From assembly GCA_002723155.1 (NCBI GenBank), contig PBNO01000004.1, positions 95,740 to 159,739 on the forward strand: 64,000 nucleotides of DNA, given 5' to 3'. How positions within the stretch are numbered: the stretch's first letter is position 1; each line of letters opens with the position of its first letter. Below the pieces are notes generated by a model. It saw only the letters and a list, made by a program, of their open reading frames with translations, was not told the DNA's origin and searched no databases. The stretch is from Ponticaulis sp. (GTDB lineage: Bacteria; Pseudomonadota; Alphaproteobacteria; Caulobacterales; Hyphomonadaceae). A program made the position numbers and the translations under genes. This document shows, piece after piece, positions 26,816-36,029 of the stretch.

Positions 26816-27754
26816 TCAATAGCCCGGATCGTGTTCTTCCTGACCGATGAGATCGGTGCTGTACGGCGTGGTCTGGTACATATTGTTGATCCAGTTGCCG
26901 AACAGCAAATGCGCGTGTGACCGCCACCGGTTGAGTGGCGGTTGCTTCGGATCATCATCAGGGAAGTAGTTGTGTGGGATCTGCATATCGATGCCCGCAT
27001 CAATGTCGCGGAAATACTCTTCCGCGAGCGATGTGGAATCATACTCGATATGATTGAACACATAGAGACGGTTACATTTGCGTTCGTGAACGATGCAGAG
27101 GCCCGTCTCGTCCGAATTCATCAGAACTTCCAGCCCGTCGACTTTCTCCACGTCTTCAGCGCGGCACTCCGTCCAGCGAGAGACAGGGATCATGAAGTCG
27201 TCAGAAAAGCCGTTCATGTAAGGTGAGGACGGCACCAGATTGTGGTGGCGGTAAACGCCGAACAGTTTCCGGTCGAGTACGTATTTCGGCACGCGATGGA
27301 AGTGCCAGATCGCAGCCATTGCGCCCCAGCAAATGTTCAGCGTCGAGTGGACGTTGGTTGCTGTCCAGTCGAAGATTTCCTTCATCTCATCCCAATAGGT
27401 GACGTCCTCGAATTCGAGCGTCTCAACCGGCGCGCCGGTGATGATGAAGCCGTCAAACTTCTGGTCCTTGATCTCATCCCAGGTCTGATAAAAGGACAGG
27501 AGATGCTCTGCCGAAGTATTCTTCGGTGTGTGGCCGCCAACCCGTACCAGCGTAAACTCGACCTGAAGAGGCGAGGCGCCGATCAGGCGTGCCATCTGAA
27601 GTTCGGTGCGGATTTTGTTCGGCATCAGATTCAACAGGCCGATGCGCATAGGCCGGATGTCCTGACGATCGGCAAAGCGTTCAGTCTTAACGCGCACGCC
27701 TTCTTGCAGAAGGTGTTCGCGTGCAGGCAGGCCATCAGGAATACGTATTGGCAT
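26816..27754 (-). CDS. metAA: Homoserine O-acetyltransferase, MetA family
   Basis: Activates L-homoserine for methionine synthesis. The 312-residue protein aligns with MetA without numbering shifts: Cys142 (ICWG) is the acyl nucleophile, His235 and Glu237 (FNHIEYDS) complete the active site. Residue 111 is Glu ([10 protein letters not shown]). In this family Glu111 selects acetyl-CoA and Gly111 selects succinyl-CoA, so acetyl transfer is predicted despite the common name homoserine succinyltransferase. The leader contains a 7-bp dyad; I could not match it to a SAM riboswitch. Confidence 0.92.
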   Translation of the reverse strand: MPIRIPDGLPAREHLLQEGVRVKTERFADRQDIRPMRIGLLNLMPNKIRTELQMARLIGASPLQVEFTLVRVGGHTPKNTSAEHLLSFYQTWDEIKDQKFDGFIITGAPVETLEFEDVTYWDEMKEIFDWTATNVHSTLNICWGAMAAIWHFHRVPKYVLDRKLFGVYRHHNLVPSSPYMNGFSDDFMIPVSRWTECRAEDVEKVDGLEVLMNSDETGLCIVHERKCNRLYVFNHIEYDSTSLAEEYFRDIDAGIDMQIPHNYFPDDDPKQPPLNRWRSHAHLLFGNWINNMYQTTPYSTDLIGQEEHDPGY

Positions 27755-27815
27755 TTTTTAATCTGTTCCGAACTTAAAAATCTCCGTGCAGGGCACGATG
27801 TACTCTTAAATGGTG

Positions 27816-27836
27816 TGTTTGCCATGAATGCAAACA
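27816..27836. promoter_or_regulatory. Dyad symmetry between metAA and the deaminase gene
   Basis: TGTTTGC and GCAAACA are exact reverse complements around CATGAAT. The site lies 62 bases before the metAA start and 92 before the deaminase start, a place suited to an operator or to a small hairpin in the metAA leader. Confidence 0.35.
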
Positions 27837-27927
27837 AAAGCAGGGTGTGAGCCCTCAATTCGCCGCGAGGCCAGACGCTTGAAACTGTGCTAGACTAGCG
27901 GCGAGATACGAAAATGGAGGCCTGAAA

Positions 27928-28947
27928 ATGAGCGAACTGAAAGACCTGATTGCAGAGCTTCCAAAGGCTGAGCTTCACCTTCACCTGGAAGGCTCTCTCG
28001 AACCGGAAATGATGTTCGAGCTGGCAAAGCGTAATGGCGTCACGCTCAAATATGGCTCGGTTGAGGAAATCCGCGCTGCCTATGACTTCTCCAACCTGCA
28101 GGACTTTCTGGACCTTTATTATCAGGGCATGGGCGTTCTGCTGAAAGAGCAGGACTTTTACGACCTGACCTCGGCCTACTTGACGAAAGCCGTCGCAGAC
28201 AATGTGCGCCATGTTGAAGTGTTCTTCGACCCGCAGGCGCATATGGAGCGCGGCGTCAGCTTTGAAACAGTCCTTAGCGGCATCACACGCGCCTTGGAGG
28301 ACGGTCACATCCGTCATGGCATCACCAACAAGCTGATCATGTGCATTCTGCGCCATTTGAGTGAGGAGGAAGCCTTCGCTCTGCTCGAAGTGGCGACACC
28401 GCATCTTGCAAAGATTGATGGGGTTGGCCTCGATTCTTCAGAGCTCGGTCATCCGCCGAGCAAATTCGAACGTGTCTTCAAAGAGGCGCAGGCGCTCGGC
28501 CTGAAACTCGTCGCTCACGCCGGAGAAGAAGGCCCGCCTGAATATGTCTGGGAGGCGCTGAACCTTCTCAAGATCGACCGGATTGACCACGGCAATGCTG
28601 CCGCCCGCGATGATGAGTTGATTGACCACCTGATCGAGACAGGCATGACGCTGACCATGTGCCCGCTCTCCAATCAGCGCCTGTGTGTCACGCCGGATCT
28701 TACGGAAAACCCGCTGGCACATCTTCTCCGCTCAGGGGTGCGGGTCACCGTGAACTCTGATGACCCGTCCTACTTTGGCGGCTATGTAAACGACAACTAC
28801 ATAGCGATTGCCGACGCGCTCGACCTTTCCATGCCGGAGATCGTCATGCTCGCTCGAAACAGTTTTATCGGCTCGTTCCTGAGCGACGTGGATAAGGAAG
28901 CTGCGCTCGACCAGATCGATGCTGTTTATGAGCAGCACCGGCATTAG
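27928..28947 (+). CDS. Adenine/adenosine deaminase family protein
   Basis: Zinc hydrolase that deaminates adenine or adenosine in purine salvage. The 339-residue protein has metal ligands in ELHLHLEGSLEP, VAHAGEEGPPEY (catalytic Glu in GEE), RIDHG, and NSDDPSYFG. The LHLHLEGSLEPE and GEEGPPEYVWEAL forms are those of the adenine deaminase branch (fungal Aah1-like) more than of E. coli Add, so adenine is my preferred substrate. GGAGG precedes the ATG by eight bases. Divergent from metAA and convergent with the VOC gene. Confidence 0.88.
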   Translation: MSELKDLIAELPKAELHLHLEGSLEPEMMFELAKRNGVTLKYGSVEEIRAAYDFSNLQDFLDLYYQGMGVLLKEQDFYDLTSAYLTKAVADNVRHVEVFFDPQAHMERGVSFETVLSGITRALEDGHIRHGITNKLIMCILRHLSEEEAFALLEVATPHLAKIDGVGLDSSELGHPPSKFERVFKEAQALGLKLVAHAGEEGPPEYVWEALNLLKIDRIDHGNAAARDDELIDHLIETGMTLTMCPLSNQRLCVTPDLTENPLAHLLRSGVRVTVNSDDPSYFGGYVNDNYIAIADALDLSMPEIVMLARNSFIGSFLSDVDKEAALDQIDAVYEQHRH

Positions 28948-28949
28948 CC

Positions 28950-29351
28950 TCAGACCGCTGCGGTAAACTCTATGCGGATGCCGCCAGGCATGGCGCAGAT
29001 GAAATGATTGATTTCCGCGCCTGACACGATCGGTTCCGGCGCAAACTCAATGCTGACATCGTCGCGCTCGGCGAGCTGAGAGTGAAGTGCGGTGAGGTGA
29101 TACTTATCCGCGACTTTCAGTGCCAGATGGTGAAGGCCGATATTGGTTTTCCGGTCGAATTGTGTTGCGGCTTCCGGCTCGGCAATCTGCCAGAGTGTGA
29201 GCATGGTCGTGCCGTCTGATACAAACACAGACGGGTAGTCCGGCTTGCCGCCCACTTCTTTGAAGCCAAGAGCCTCTACAAAAAAGCTGGTCGCAGCTTT
29301 GAGGTCTGGTACGGATAGGCCGACATGATGGACGCCAAGTGTTGTGCTCAT
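28950..29351 (-). CDS. VOC family (glyoxalase/bleomycin-resistance fold) protein
   Basis: A 133-residue vicinal-oxygen-chelate protein with one pair of beta-alpha-beta-beta-beta units. The typical start GVHHVGLSVPDLKAATSFF and NIGLHHLALKV supply metal-ligand His, and the late Glu is in IRIEFTA. The reaction is unknown; members include lyases, dioxygenases and binding proteins. Its start overlaps the upstream PPOX-like gene by 4 bp, so the two are coupled. Confidence 0.82.
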   Translation of the reverse strand: MSTTLGVHHVGLSVPDLKAATSFFVEALGFKEVGGKPDYPSVFVSDGTTMLTLWQIAEPEAATQFDRKTNIGLHHLALKVADKYHLTALHSQLAERDDVSIEFAPEPIVSGAEINHFICAMPGGIRIEFTAAV

Positions 29352-29914
29352 TCTGAAGTTTCCTTTTGGGCTTTGAGTTCGTCCGCCGTCCAGCGCGGCG
29401 TGATGTATTGCGGGCAGTTCCAGTCGAACGCGACGATGTTGATCAGGAAAGCGCCAACGGCTTTGTCTCGGTGTGCAGGCAGGGCGATCTGGGAAACGAA
29501 ATCGGGGGCATCCTGCGCCGTCACGTAAGCGCCGCGCCCGGCGATTTTCAGCCGACGGCGGTTCGGGTAGTCCATCAGGAAGAGTGAAACACGATCATTC
29601 ACGCGCACATTGCCGGCCGACATGAACTGGCGGTTGCCGCGCAGGTCCGCAAAGCCGATACGGCTCTGGGATATAACTTGCAGAAAACCGGTCTCCCCGC
29701 CGCGATGCTGCACATAGGGCCATCCATCATCGGTGACACTCGCCATGTAGAAGCTGTTGCGCTGCATGATGAAGGTCGCCTCTCTGGAGGTCAGGCGATC
29801 ATCCCCATTCGTCGCATTGGCTTCCATGTTGGCGTAAAGCTCGCGCGATCCATCAAAGGTCTGAAGGGCGCGTGCGGTCGGGCTGAGCAGGGTTTTGAGA
29901 TAGTTGGCTGTCAT
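29348..29914 (-). CDS. Pyridoxamine 5'-phosphate oxidase-fold flavoprotein
   Basis: A 188-residue PPOX-type split-barrel protein, likely FMN-binding. FIMQRNSFYMASVTDDGWPYVQHRGG and FADLRGNRQFMSAGN are the flavin-site regions seen in the general-stress and nitroreductase-like PPOX group. It is not the canonical PdxH. It heads a two-gene operon with the VOC protein. A near-perfect inverted repeat lies 16 bases before its ATG and may be its operator. Confidence 0.82.
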   Translation of the reverse strand: MTANYLKTLLSPTARALQTFDGSRELYANMEANATNGDDRLTSREATFIMQRNSFYMASVTDDGWPYVQHRGGETGFLQVISQSRIGFADLRGNRQFMSAGNVRVNDRVSLFLMDYPNRRRLKIAGRGAYVTAQDAPDFVSQIALPAHRDKAVGAFLINIVAFDWNCPQYITPRWTADELKAQKETSE

Positions 29915-29930
29915 GAGCGACAGATAGCTC

Positions 29931-29957
29931 TTTAGGAAATTATAGGTAATTCCTAAA
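29931..29957. promoter_or_regulatory. Inverted repeat upstream of the PPOX-VOC operon
   Basis: TTTAGGAAATTA and TAATTCCTAAA match as reverse complements with one extra A in the left arm, around a TAGG centre. It lies just before the minus-strand ATG at 29914 and is the strongest candidate operator in the 29.9-30.1 kb gap. No known regulator box is claimed. Confidence 0.4.
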
Positions 29958-30082
29958 AAATGACACTCAGTGTTCCGGAAGATGGAATAATATATGCGAA
30001 GACTATACGGCAGATGAGTTGCCGATTGCCGCGGCTGTGCTCATAGTTGGCTGATCAGCGGGATGGCGTCTGAGAGGGTAGG

Positions 30083-31111
30083 GTGCAGAGTAGTTTCAGG
30101 TTTCTACTGGCGTGGCTTGTTGTGTTGGCCCATCTAACAGAAGGCGCGCGATATACCAGCCATACCGGCATTTTCGCCGTGTTCGGGTTCTATCTTCTTT
30201 CCGGCTATCTGATCACGCTGATCCTGAACACAACATACGAGTTCAGGTTCGCGCCTTTCGCGATCAACCGCTTTTTACGCCTGTTTCCAGTGTATTACAT
30301 TATTGCTGCGGCGACGCTGATTATGATCTTCCTGCTTCCGGAGGCAGAAACCTGGAAACCTGTCTGGCGGATCAGAGAAACGCTTGGTGCGTGGCTCGGA
30401 AATCTGTTCATTTTTCCATTTGAATTTCTCGACCAGCGGTTCCGTCTCGTTCCACCTGCATGGTCGGTCGGCGTTGAGCTGATCAACTACTTCCTGCTGT
30501 GGCTGCTGATTTCACGATCTGCGCTCCTCACCGCGCTCGGCGTCGCGGCGGGCGTCGGCTATCATGTGTGGACCTTTCTCACTAATCCGGAATGGCTGGC
30601 GCGATATGACCCGTTCGTCGCCGCTATTCTGCCATTCGCGCTGGGCGCGGCGCTGTTCCATGCGAGAGGTTACGTTGAACGTTTATCACCTGTGCAGGCC
30701 CTGCTGGTAGCTGGTGCGGGCGGTGTGCTCTGGGTTGGTAATATGATCGCCGCGGGCTTCGTGGATGGCCGCTTCGCGGATAATTTCGATCTCTATTTCT
30801 ATCTGAACCTGCTCTTCATGATCGTGATCATGGTCGGGTTCAGCCATTCGTCTCTGAATACGCGCGCGACTGGCATCAGTAAGATGCTGGGCGATCTCGC
30901 CTATCCGATTTTCCTGCTGCACTGGCAGGTCGGGTTTCTGGTCAGCCAGTTTGTGTTTGATGGCAAAGCACGAGGGTTCGACATACTCGCGGTGAGTATC
31001 CCGTTCATTCTGATCCTGGCCTTTGGCGTAAACTGGCTGGCGGCACGGTTTATCGAGCCGATCCGGGGAAAGATCAGACCGGGGCGCGCTGTTTCAGAAA
31101 ACGCCGGCTGA
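30083..31111 (+). CDS. Acyltransferase 3 (OafA/YrhL) family membrane protein
   Basis: A 342-residue protein with about ten membrane helices that should transfer an acyl group (often acetyl) to a sugar or lipid at the cell surface. The first helix carries FRFLLAWLVVLAHLTEG with the family His, followed by FGFYLLSGYLI. Start GTG 30083 follows a GAGAGGGTAGG stretch. It stands alone, so the target glycan or lipid cannot be guessed from neighbours. Confidence 0.85.
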   Translation: MQSSFRFLLAWLVVLAHLTEGARYTSHTGIFAVFGFYLLSGYLITLILNTTYEFRFAPFAINRFLRLFPVYYIIAAATLIMIFLLPEAETWKPVWRIRETLGAWLGNLFIFPFEFLDQRFRLVPPAWSVGVELINYFLLWLLISRSALLTALGVAAGVGYHVWTFLTNPEWLARYDPFVAAILPFALGAALFHARGYVERLSPVQALLVAGAGGVLWVGNMIAAGFVDGRFADNFDLYFYLNLLFMIVIMVGFSHSSLNTRATGISKMLGDLAYPIFLLHWQVGFLVSQFVFDGKARGFDILAVSIPFILILAFGVNWLAARFIEPIRGKIRPGRAVSENAG

Positions 31112-31112
31112 T

Positions 31113-31256
31113 TTAGAGTGTCTGTGGAACGCTGATAGCCGCCTGTACAGCGCTCGCGGCAGGGTGACTGTGGTGATGATGTTGCCAGTAAGAAGCGCCT
31201 GCCAGAACAGCAAAGCAGAGAACAAGACCGAATGCGTAGCGAATAAGACCGCGCAT
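31113..31256 (-). CDS. Small His-rich membrane or secreted protein
   Basis: A 47-codon frame beginning MRGLIRYAFGLVLCFAVLAG, a signal-anchor-like helix, then SYWQHHHHSHPAA with five His, and a short tail ending VPQTL. ATG 31256 is preceded by GGAG six bases upstream, a good site for so small a frame. The His run could bind a metal. No family is recognised. It converges on the acyltransferase with one base between the stops. Confidence 0.5.
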   Translation of the reverse strand: MRGLIRYAFGLVLCFAVLAGASYWQHHHHSHPAASAVQAAISVPQTL

Positions 31257-31398
31257 GGAACACTCCATGAAGGAAGCGGCAGGAATACCCCTGTCTGATC
31301 TGCAGCATATAGTGGAGCTGCTTGTCTTGAGGAAGGGGCATCCCGCGCATATTCGAAAGCCGGTAAAAATTGATTATTTAAGGTTGTTGGTTTCGCGT

Positions 31399-31429
31399 TC
31401 CTGTTGAATAAACGGTTCCGGTAACAGGA
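31399..31429 (+). promoter_or_regulatory. Possible hairpin over the bPH gene ribosome binding site
   Basis: TCCTGTT (31399-31405) pairs exactly with AACAGGA (31423-31429); the right arm includes the AGGA of the Shine-Dalgarno sequence for the ATG at 31440. The loop is 17 bases, so this is a weaker case than the symporter hairpin. Confidence 0.3.
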
Positions 31430-31439
31430 TGAGAAAACT

Positions 31440-31997
31440 ATGATTTCTGCGGGAAGCTCCGAAGATCGGGCCAGACTTTCACCTTATCTGATTTCAGGTG
31501 AAAAATTGAAATGGGTGGGGCGTCCAGCGCAAGGCATCGCCTTCACCACAATTGACATATTTCTCATTCCGTTTGGTTTGTTCTGGTGCGGCTTTATCGC
31601 CGTCTGGATATCTATGGCGCTGCAAAGTGACCCGACCTTTGCGTTGTTCGGTGCGCCGTTCGTTATCGCGGGTTTTTTTATCCTGATCGGCCGCTTTCTT
31701 ATTGATGCCTGGATCAGGTCGAAAATGCTCTATGCGGTCACCGACCAGCGGGCGCTTGTTCTCAAATCGGCCATCGGAAACTCCCTGACCGCACACGAGC
31801 TAAGCGCCGGACAAGCAGTAAACCTGAACACCAACGATGGTAAGAAAGGGACGATCACTTTTGGTGATACGGGTTTGTCTGGCCTATTCAGTCGCATGAA
31901 TTTGGGAGCGATCTATCTCTCTTCGTCCGAGGCCAATAAGTTTTTTGGCATCGACAATGTCAGCGAAGTTTACAAACTGGTCTACGCGTCGAAATAG
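31440..31997 (+). CDS. Bacterial PH-domain (bPH/DUF304-like) membrane protein
   Basis: A 185-residue protein: short N-terminus ending GEKLKWVGRPAQG, two membrane helices, then YAVTDQRALVLKSAIG, the opening strands of a bacterial PH-like domain, and a C-terminal IYLSSSEANKFFGI segment. Such proteins are membrane-bound and of unknown role. AGGATGAG precedes the ATG. It is upstream of dnaG on the same strand, with 77 bases between. Confidence 0.75.
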   Translation: MISAGSSEDRARLSPYLISGEKLKWVGRPAQGIAFTTIDIFLIPFGLFWCGFIAVWISMALQSDPTFALFGAPFVIAGFFILIGRFLIDAWIRSKMLYAVTDQRALVLKSAIGNSLTAHELSAGQAVNLNTNDGKKGTITFGDTGLSGLFSRMNLGAIYLSSSEANKFFGIDNVSEVYKLVYASK

Positions 31998-32074
31998 GTT
32001 TCCATACCCGTTATCCACAGGGGCGCCCCGTATTCCGCGCTGGTATCGCGGTAAACAAAGTGTAAACTCTCGCA

Positions 32075-33958
32075 ATGGTCGGCCATCGCTTCAATGAACA
32101 GTTCCTCAACGAGCTGAAATCCCGCATTCGGATTTCGGACGTGGTCGGTCGCAAGGTGAAACTGGTCAAAAAGGGCAAGGAATGGTCTGGCCTTTCACCC
32201 TTCAGCGCCGAGAAAACACCAAGCTTCTACGTCAATGACCAAAAGCAGTTCTTCAAGGACTTCTCTTCCGGCAAATTCGGCGATGTGATCACCTTCCTGC
32301 AGGAGACCGAGCGCGTCTCGTTTGCTGAAGCCGTTGAGAAGCTCGCCGCCGAAGCGGGCATGCAGCTGCCAAGCGATACACCGCAAGCTAAGGCAGAACG
32401 CTCGCGCCGTGGCCGTCTGATTGATGTGTGCGAAGCGGCAACCCGTTATTTCGAAGAACAACTGCGTGGCCCGGACGGGGCACAAGCACGATCTTATCTG
32501 GAAGGGCGGGGGCTGAAACCGTCCAGCTGGCAGAAATATCGCCTCGGTTTTGCGCCTGATAGCTGGCGGGCTCTGCAGGAATATCTGGCAAAAACCGGTG
32601 CCAGCCAGAAAGACATGCTGGATGCGGGCCTCATCATCCAGCCTGATACAGGCCGCGACCCGTATGATCGCTTCCGTGGACGCGTCATGTTTCCAATCGA
32701 GGACACGACGGGCAAGGTGATCGCCTTTGGCGGCCGTGCCATGGAAAAGGACGCCAAGCCGAAATATCTGAACTCGCCGGAAACAGAACTCTTCCATAAA
32801 GGCGCGCAGCTCTACCGTTATAAAGCGGCCCGCGAAGCTGCAGCCATGGCCAATGTTGAAGGCCTTGTGGTTTGCGAAGGCTATATGGATGTCATCGCGC
32901 TGGGCGAGGCGGGCATTGATTATGCCGTCGCGCCGCTCGGTACAGCGCTGACTGAAGATCAGCTCTCTCTCCTCTGGAAGGTGGGCGGTGAGCCTGTGCT
33001 TTGCTTTGACGGTGATGCGGCCGGTGTACGCGCCGCGCACAAGGCAATTGATCGCGGCCTGCCGCATCTGGAGCCGGGACGGTCGCTCTTCTTTGCGCTT
33101 CTGCCTGACGGGCTGGATCCGGATGATCTCATCCGCGAGCGCGGCAAAGAGGAGATGCATGCGGTTCTGAAGAACGCCAAGCCATTGGTCGATCTTCTCT
33201 GGGACCGTGAACTGGAGCAAAGCCCGCTCGATACGCCGGAACGTAAAGCGGGGTTTGAACAGCGTCTTGATGATGCCGTTGCCCATATTCAGCATGCTGG
33301 TGTGAAGAAGGCGTATGGCCGCGAACTGCATCAGCGGCTGCGTGATTACCTTTTCCAGATGCGCCGGCCGGGACGTCAGGGCGGTAAAACGCCATTTGGC
33401 CCGGGGGGCGGTAAATCCCGGAAACCGGAACTCAATCTTAACCCGCGCGGTGTGAGAATCCTCATCAGGATGATTGATTCGCCGGAACTTTTGAAAGCCG
33501 GACTGGAGCGTTTGGCGGTGGCCAGATTCCCCGATCCGGTGGTCGCAGGGCTGCAAGATGCAGTTTTTGACCTATTTGAAAGTGGTGAAGAGGTTGACCG
33601 AACGGGCTTGACAAGCCATCTACGTTTATTCGGGAAGGATAAAGCTATCCAGCTCCTGCGAACACAACCGGCTGGAATTCCCCTGAACCCCGCATCTCCA
33701 GAGGGTCAGGAATGGCTAAGTGCCCTTGAGCGGTTTTGCGCAGTGGATGAACTTTCCCAGGATGAGCAACAGCTTCGGTCTTCCGGAGCTGACTCTAATG
33801 TTCTGGAACGCAGGCGGGTTGTTGAAAAACTCCGTTTGAAGACCGATATTCGCGATCTTACGCGCGGAGAGGAAGACTCTGCGCCGGAAGCGAAGTCAGA
33901 TTTACACGCCGCCATCCGCCGCATGGATGAAGTGGCTAGGAAAAAATGGGGCTCTTAA
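32075..33958 (+). CDS. dnaG: DNA primase
   Basis: Makes RNA primers for DNA replication with DnaB. The 627-residue protein has an N-terminal zinc-ribbon-like domain, a TOPRIM catalytic core (VVCEGYMDVIAL, Glu metal ligand; LCFDGDAAGVRAA, Asp ligands) and a C-terminal helicase-binding part. The N-terminal domain has lost all four zinc ligands: positions equivalent to Cys40, His43, Cys61 and Cys64 of E. coli are Ser41, Ser44, Asp62 and Ser65 here (SPFSAEKTPSF and KDFSSG). The rest of the fold is kept. rpoD follows 51 bases later, the usual macromolecular-synthesis pairing. Confidence 0.95.
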   Translation: MVGHRFNEQFLNELKSRIRISDVVGRKVKLVKKGKEWSGLSPFSAEKTPSFYVNDQKQFFKDFSSGKFGDVITFLQETERVSFAEAVEKLAAEAGMQLPSDTPQAKAERSRRGRLIDVCEAATRYFEEQLRGPDGAQARSYLEGRGLKPSSWQKYRLGFAPDSWRALQEYLAKTGASQKDMLDAGLIIQPDTGRDPYDRFRGRVMFPIEDTTGKVIAFGGRAMEKDAKPKYLNSPETELFHKGAQLYRYKAAREAAAMANVEGLVVCEGYMDVIALGEAGIDYAVAPLGTALTEDQLSLLWKVGGEPVLCFDGDAAGVRAAHKAIDRGLPHLEPGRSLFFALLPDGLDPDDLIRERGKEEMHAVLKNAKPLVDLLWDRELEQSPLDTPERKAGFEQRLDDAVAHIQHAGVKKAYGRELHQRLRDYLFQMRRPGRQGGKTPFGPGGGKSRKPELNLNPRGVRILIRMIDSPELLKAGLERLAVARFPDPVVAGLQDAVFDLFESGEEVDRTGLTSHLRLFGKDKAIQLLRTQPAGIPLNPASPEGQEWLSALERFCAVDELSQDEQQLRSSGADSNVLERRRVVEKLRLKTDIRDLTRGEEDSAPEAKSDLHAAIRRMDEVARKKWGS

Positions 33959-34009
33959 AATCCCCGGTGACTGGCGTGCGCACCCGGTCACGACCTGGAG
34001 AGACACTGC

Positions 34010-35980
34010 ATGAGCAAGGCTGCTGCTGCCAATAAGGAAGAGACTGAGAACGAAACACAGGACGGCCCGGTCCTCGATCTCAGCGACGCCAGCGTCAAGA
34101 AATTCATCAAGAAAGCCAAAACCCGCGGCTACATCACCCATGATGAGCTGAATAAGGTTCTGCCTTCCGACGAGGTGAATCCGGACCAGATTGAGGACAT
34201 CATGTCCCAACTGTCCGAGATGGGCATCTCTGTCGTTGATTCTGAGGAAGAAGGCGAGGAAGAATCTGAGAAAAAGACAGAACTCGCGACGGTAAGCGGT
34301 TCCAAGGCGGTTACCACGACAAAAGGTAATGCGCGTGGTTCTGACCGGACCGACGACCCTGTGCGCATGTATCTGCGCGAAATGGGCTCTGTCGAGCTTC
34401 TCTCACGTGAAGGCGAGATCGCGATTGCGAAACGCATTGAGGCGGGTCGTGATGCGATGATCCGTGGCCTCTGCGAAAGCCCTCTGACCTTCGAAGCTAT
34501 GATGGTCTGGCGCGACGAGCTTGTGAACGAGCGCGTTCTTCTGCGTGATATCATCGACCTCGAAGCTACTTACGGCGCGGAAAACCCGCCGCCAGAGCCT
34601 GAAGAGGAAGAAGAGGACGAGGAAGAAGAGTCCGAAAACTCTGAAGAGGGCGAAGAAGGCGAGGAAGGTGAAAACCGCCGCCGCGACGACGATGACGATG
34701 ATGATGAAGGCGCGGCTATGTCCATGTCCGCCATGGAGGCTGAACTCCGTGACGGCGTGACATCCAAGCTCGACGAAATCGCACGTGAGTTCAAAACCTT
34801 CCAGGCCCTTCAGGAAAAGCTCATTGGTCTTCGCATGGAAGGCAAGGAGCTCTCGAGCAAGGATCAGGAGAAACTAAGCTCCATCCAGAACGAGATCATC
34901 GAAAACCTGAAAACCATGCACCTCAACAATGCGCGTATCGAAGCGCTGGTTGAGCAGCTCTATGCCATTAACAAGCGTCTGATGGGCCTTGAAGGCAAGC
35001 TGATGCGTCTGGCTGATGCGCATGGCGTTCCGCGTCGTGATTTTCTTGAAGCCTATCTCGGCCACGAACTCGACCCTGACTGGTCTGAGGATGTGCGCGG
35101 CAAGTCCAGGAAGTGGGAACGCTTCGTGGCGGCTGAAGCCGAAAAGGTTGAAAACCTGCGCGGTGAGATTTCTGACACGGCTCAGGAAATCGGTATTCCG
35201 ATTGATGATTTCCGCCGTATCGTCTCTACCGTTCAGAAAGGTGAGCGCGAGGCGCGCATCGCGAAGAAAGAGATGGTCGAGGCAAACCTGCGTCTCGTGA
35301 TCTCCATCGCGAAGAAATACACAAACCGCGGTCTTCAATTCCTCGACCTCATTCAGGAAGGCAATATCGGCCTGATGAAAGCGGTTGATAAGTTCGAGTA
35401 TCGCCGCGGCTATAAGTTCTCCACCTATGCGACATGGTGGATTCGTCAGGCGATCACACGTTCTATCGCGGACCAGGCGCGGACGATCCGTATTCCGGTG
35501 CACATGATCGAGACGATCAACAAAATCGTCCGGACACAGCGCCAGATGCTGCACGAGATTGGTCGCGAGCCGACGCCTGAAGAGCTGGCTGAAAAGCTTG
35601 GTCTGCCGCTTGAGAAAATCCGTAAGGTTCTCAAGATCGCGAAAGAGCCGATTTCTCTCGAAACACCAATTGGTGATGATGAGGATTCAAACCTTGGCGA
35701 CTTCATTGAAGACAAGGCGGCACTTCTGCCTGTGGATGCGGCGATCCAGTCCAACCTGCGTGAAACAACCACGCGCGTTCTGGCGTCCCTCACACCGCGT
35801 GAAGAGCGCGTCCTGCGTATGCGCTTTGGTATCGGTATGAACACCGACCACACGTTGGAAGAAGTCGGTCAGCAGTTCTCGGTAACACGTGAGCGTATTC
35901 GTCAGATCGAGGCGAAAGCGCTTCGCAAGCTTAAGCATCCGAGCCGCTCGCGCAAACTGCGCAGCTTCCTCGATACCTAA
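34010..35980 (+). CDS. rpoD: Primary sigma factor sigma-70
   Basis: Housekeeping sigma factor of RNA polymerase. The 656-residue protein has region 1.1 ([17 protein letters not shown]), region 1.2 ([21 protein letters not shown] is split by it), a non-conserved region with a very acidic Glu/Asp tract at about residues 195-235, regions 2.1-2.4 ([36 protein letters not shown]), region 3 and region 4 ([20 protein letters not shown], helix-turn-helix). Its operon partner is dnaG. A UUCG-loop terminator follows. Confidence 0.97.
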   Translation: MSKAAAANKEETENETQDGPVLDLSDASVKKFIKKAKTRGYITHDELNKVLPSDEVNPDQIEDIMSQLSEMGISVVDSEEEGEEESEKKTELATVSGSKAVTTTKGNARGSDRTDDPVRMYLREMGSVELLSREGEIAIAKRIEAGRDAMIRGLCESPLTFEAMMVWRDELVNERVLLRDIIDLEATYGAENPPPEPEEEEEDEEEESENSEEGEEGEEGENRRRDDDDDDDEGAAMSMSAMEAELRDGVTSKLDEIAREFKTFQALQEKLIGLRMEGKELSSKDQEKLSSIQNEIIENLKTMHLNNARIEALVEQLYAINKRLMGLEGKLMRLADAHGVPRRDFLEAYLGHELDPDWSEDVRGKSRKWERFVAAEAEKVENLRGEISDTAQEIGIPIDDFRRIVSTVQKGEREARIAKKEMVEANLRLVISIAKKYTNRGLQFLDLIQEGNIGLMKAVDKFEYRRGYKFSTYATWWIRQAITRSIADQARTIRIPVHMIETINKIVRTQRQMLHEIGREPTPEELAEKLGLPLEKIRKVLKIAKEPISLETPIGDDEDSNLGDFIEDKAALLPVDAAIQSNLRETTTRVLASLTPREERVLRMRFGIGMNTDHTLEEVGQQFSVTRERIRQIEAKALRKLKHPSRSRKLRSFLDT

Positions 35981-35992
35981 AAGATTTGGAAA

Positions 35993-36017
35993 AGGCGGCC
36001 TTCGGGTCGCCTATTTT
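35993..36017 (+). terminator. Intrinsic terminator of the dnaG-rpoD operon
   Basis: An 8-bp GC-rich stem (AGGCGGCC with GGTCGCCT, one G-T pair) closes a TTCG tetraloop and is followed by ATTTT. It begins 13 bases after the rpoD stop. Confidence 0.85.
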
Positions 36018-36029
36018 CTGCGGGGGCAG

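Noticed and set aside
27755-27927. SAM-II riboswitch before metAA
   Set aside because: The leader shows no recognisable SAM-II pseudoknot; only a short dyad is present.
32195-33556. Long minus-strand frame antisense to dnaG
   Set aside because: It lies wholly inside dnaG, has no ribosome site or family motif and reflects the codon pattern of the real gene.
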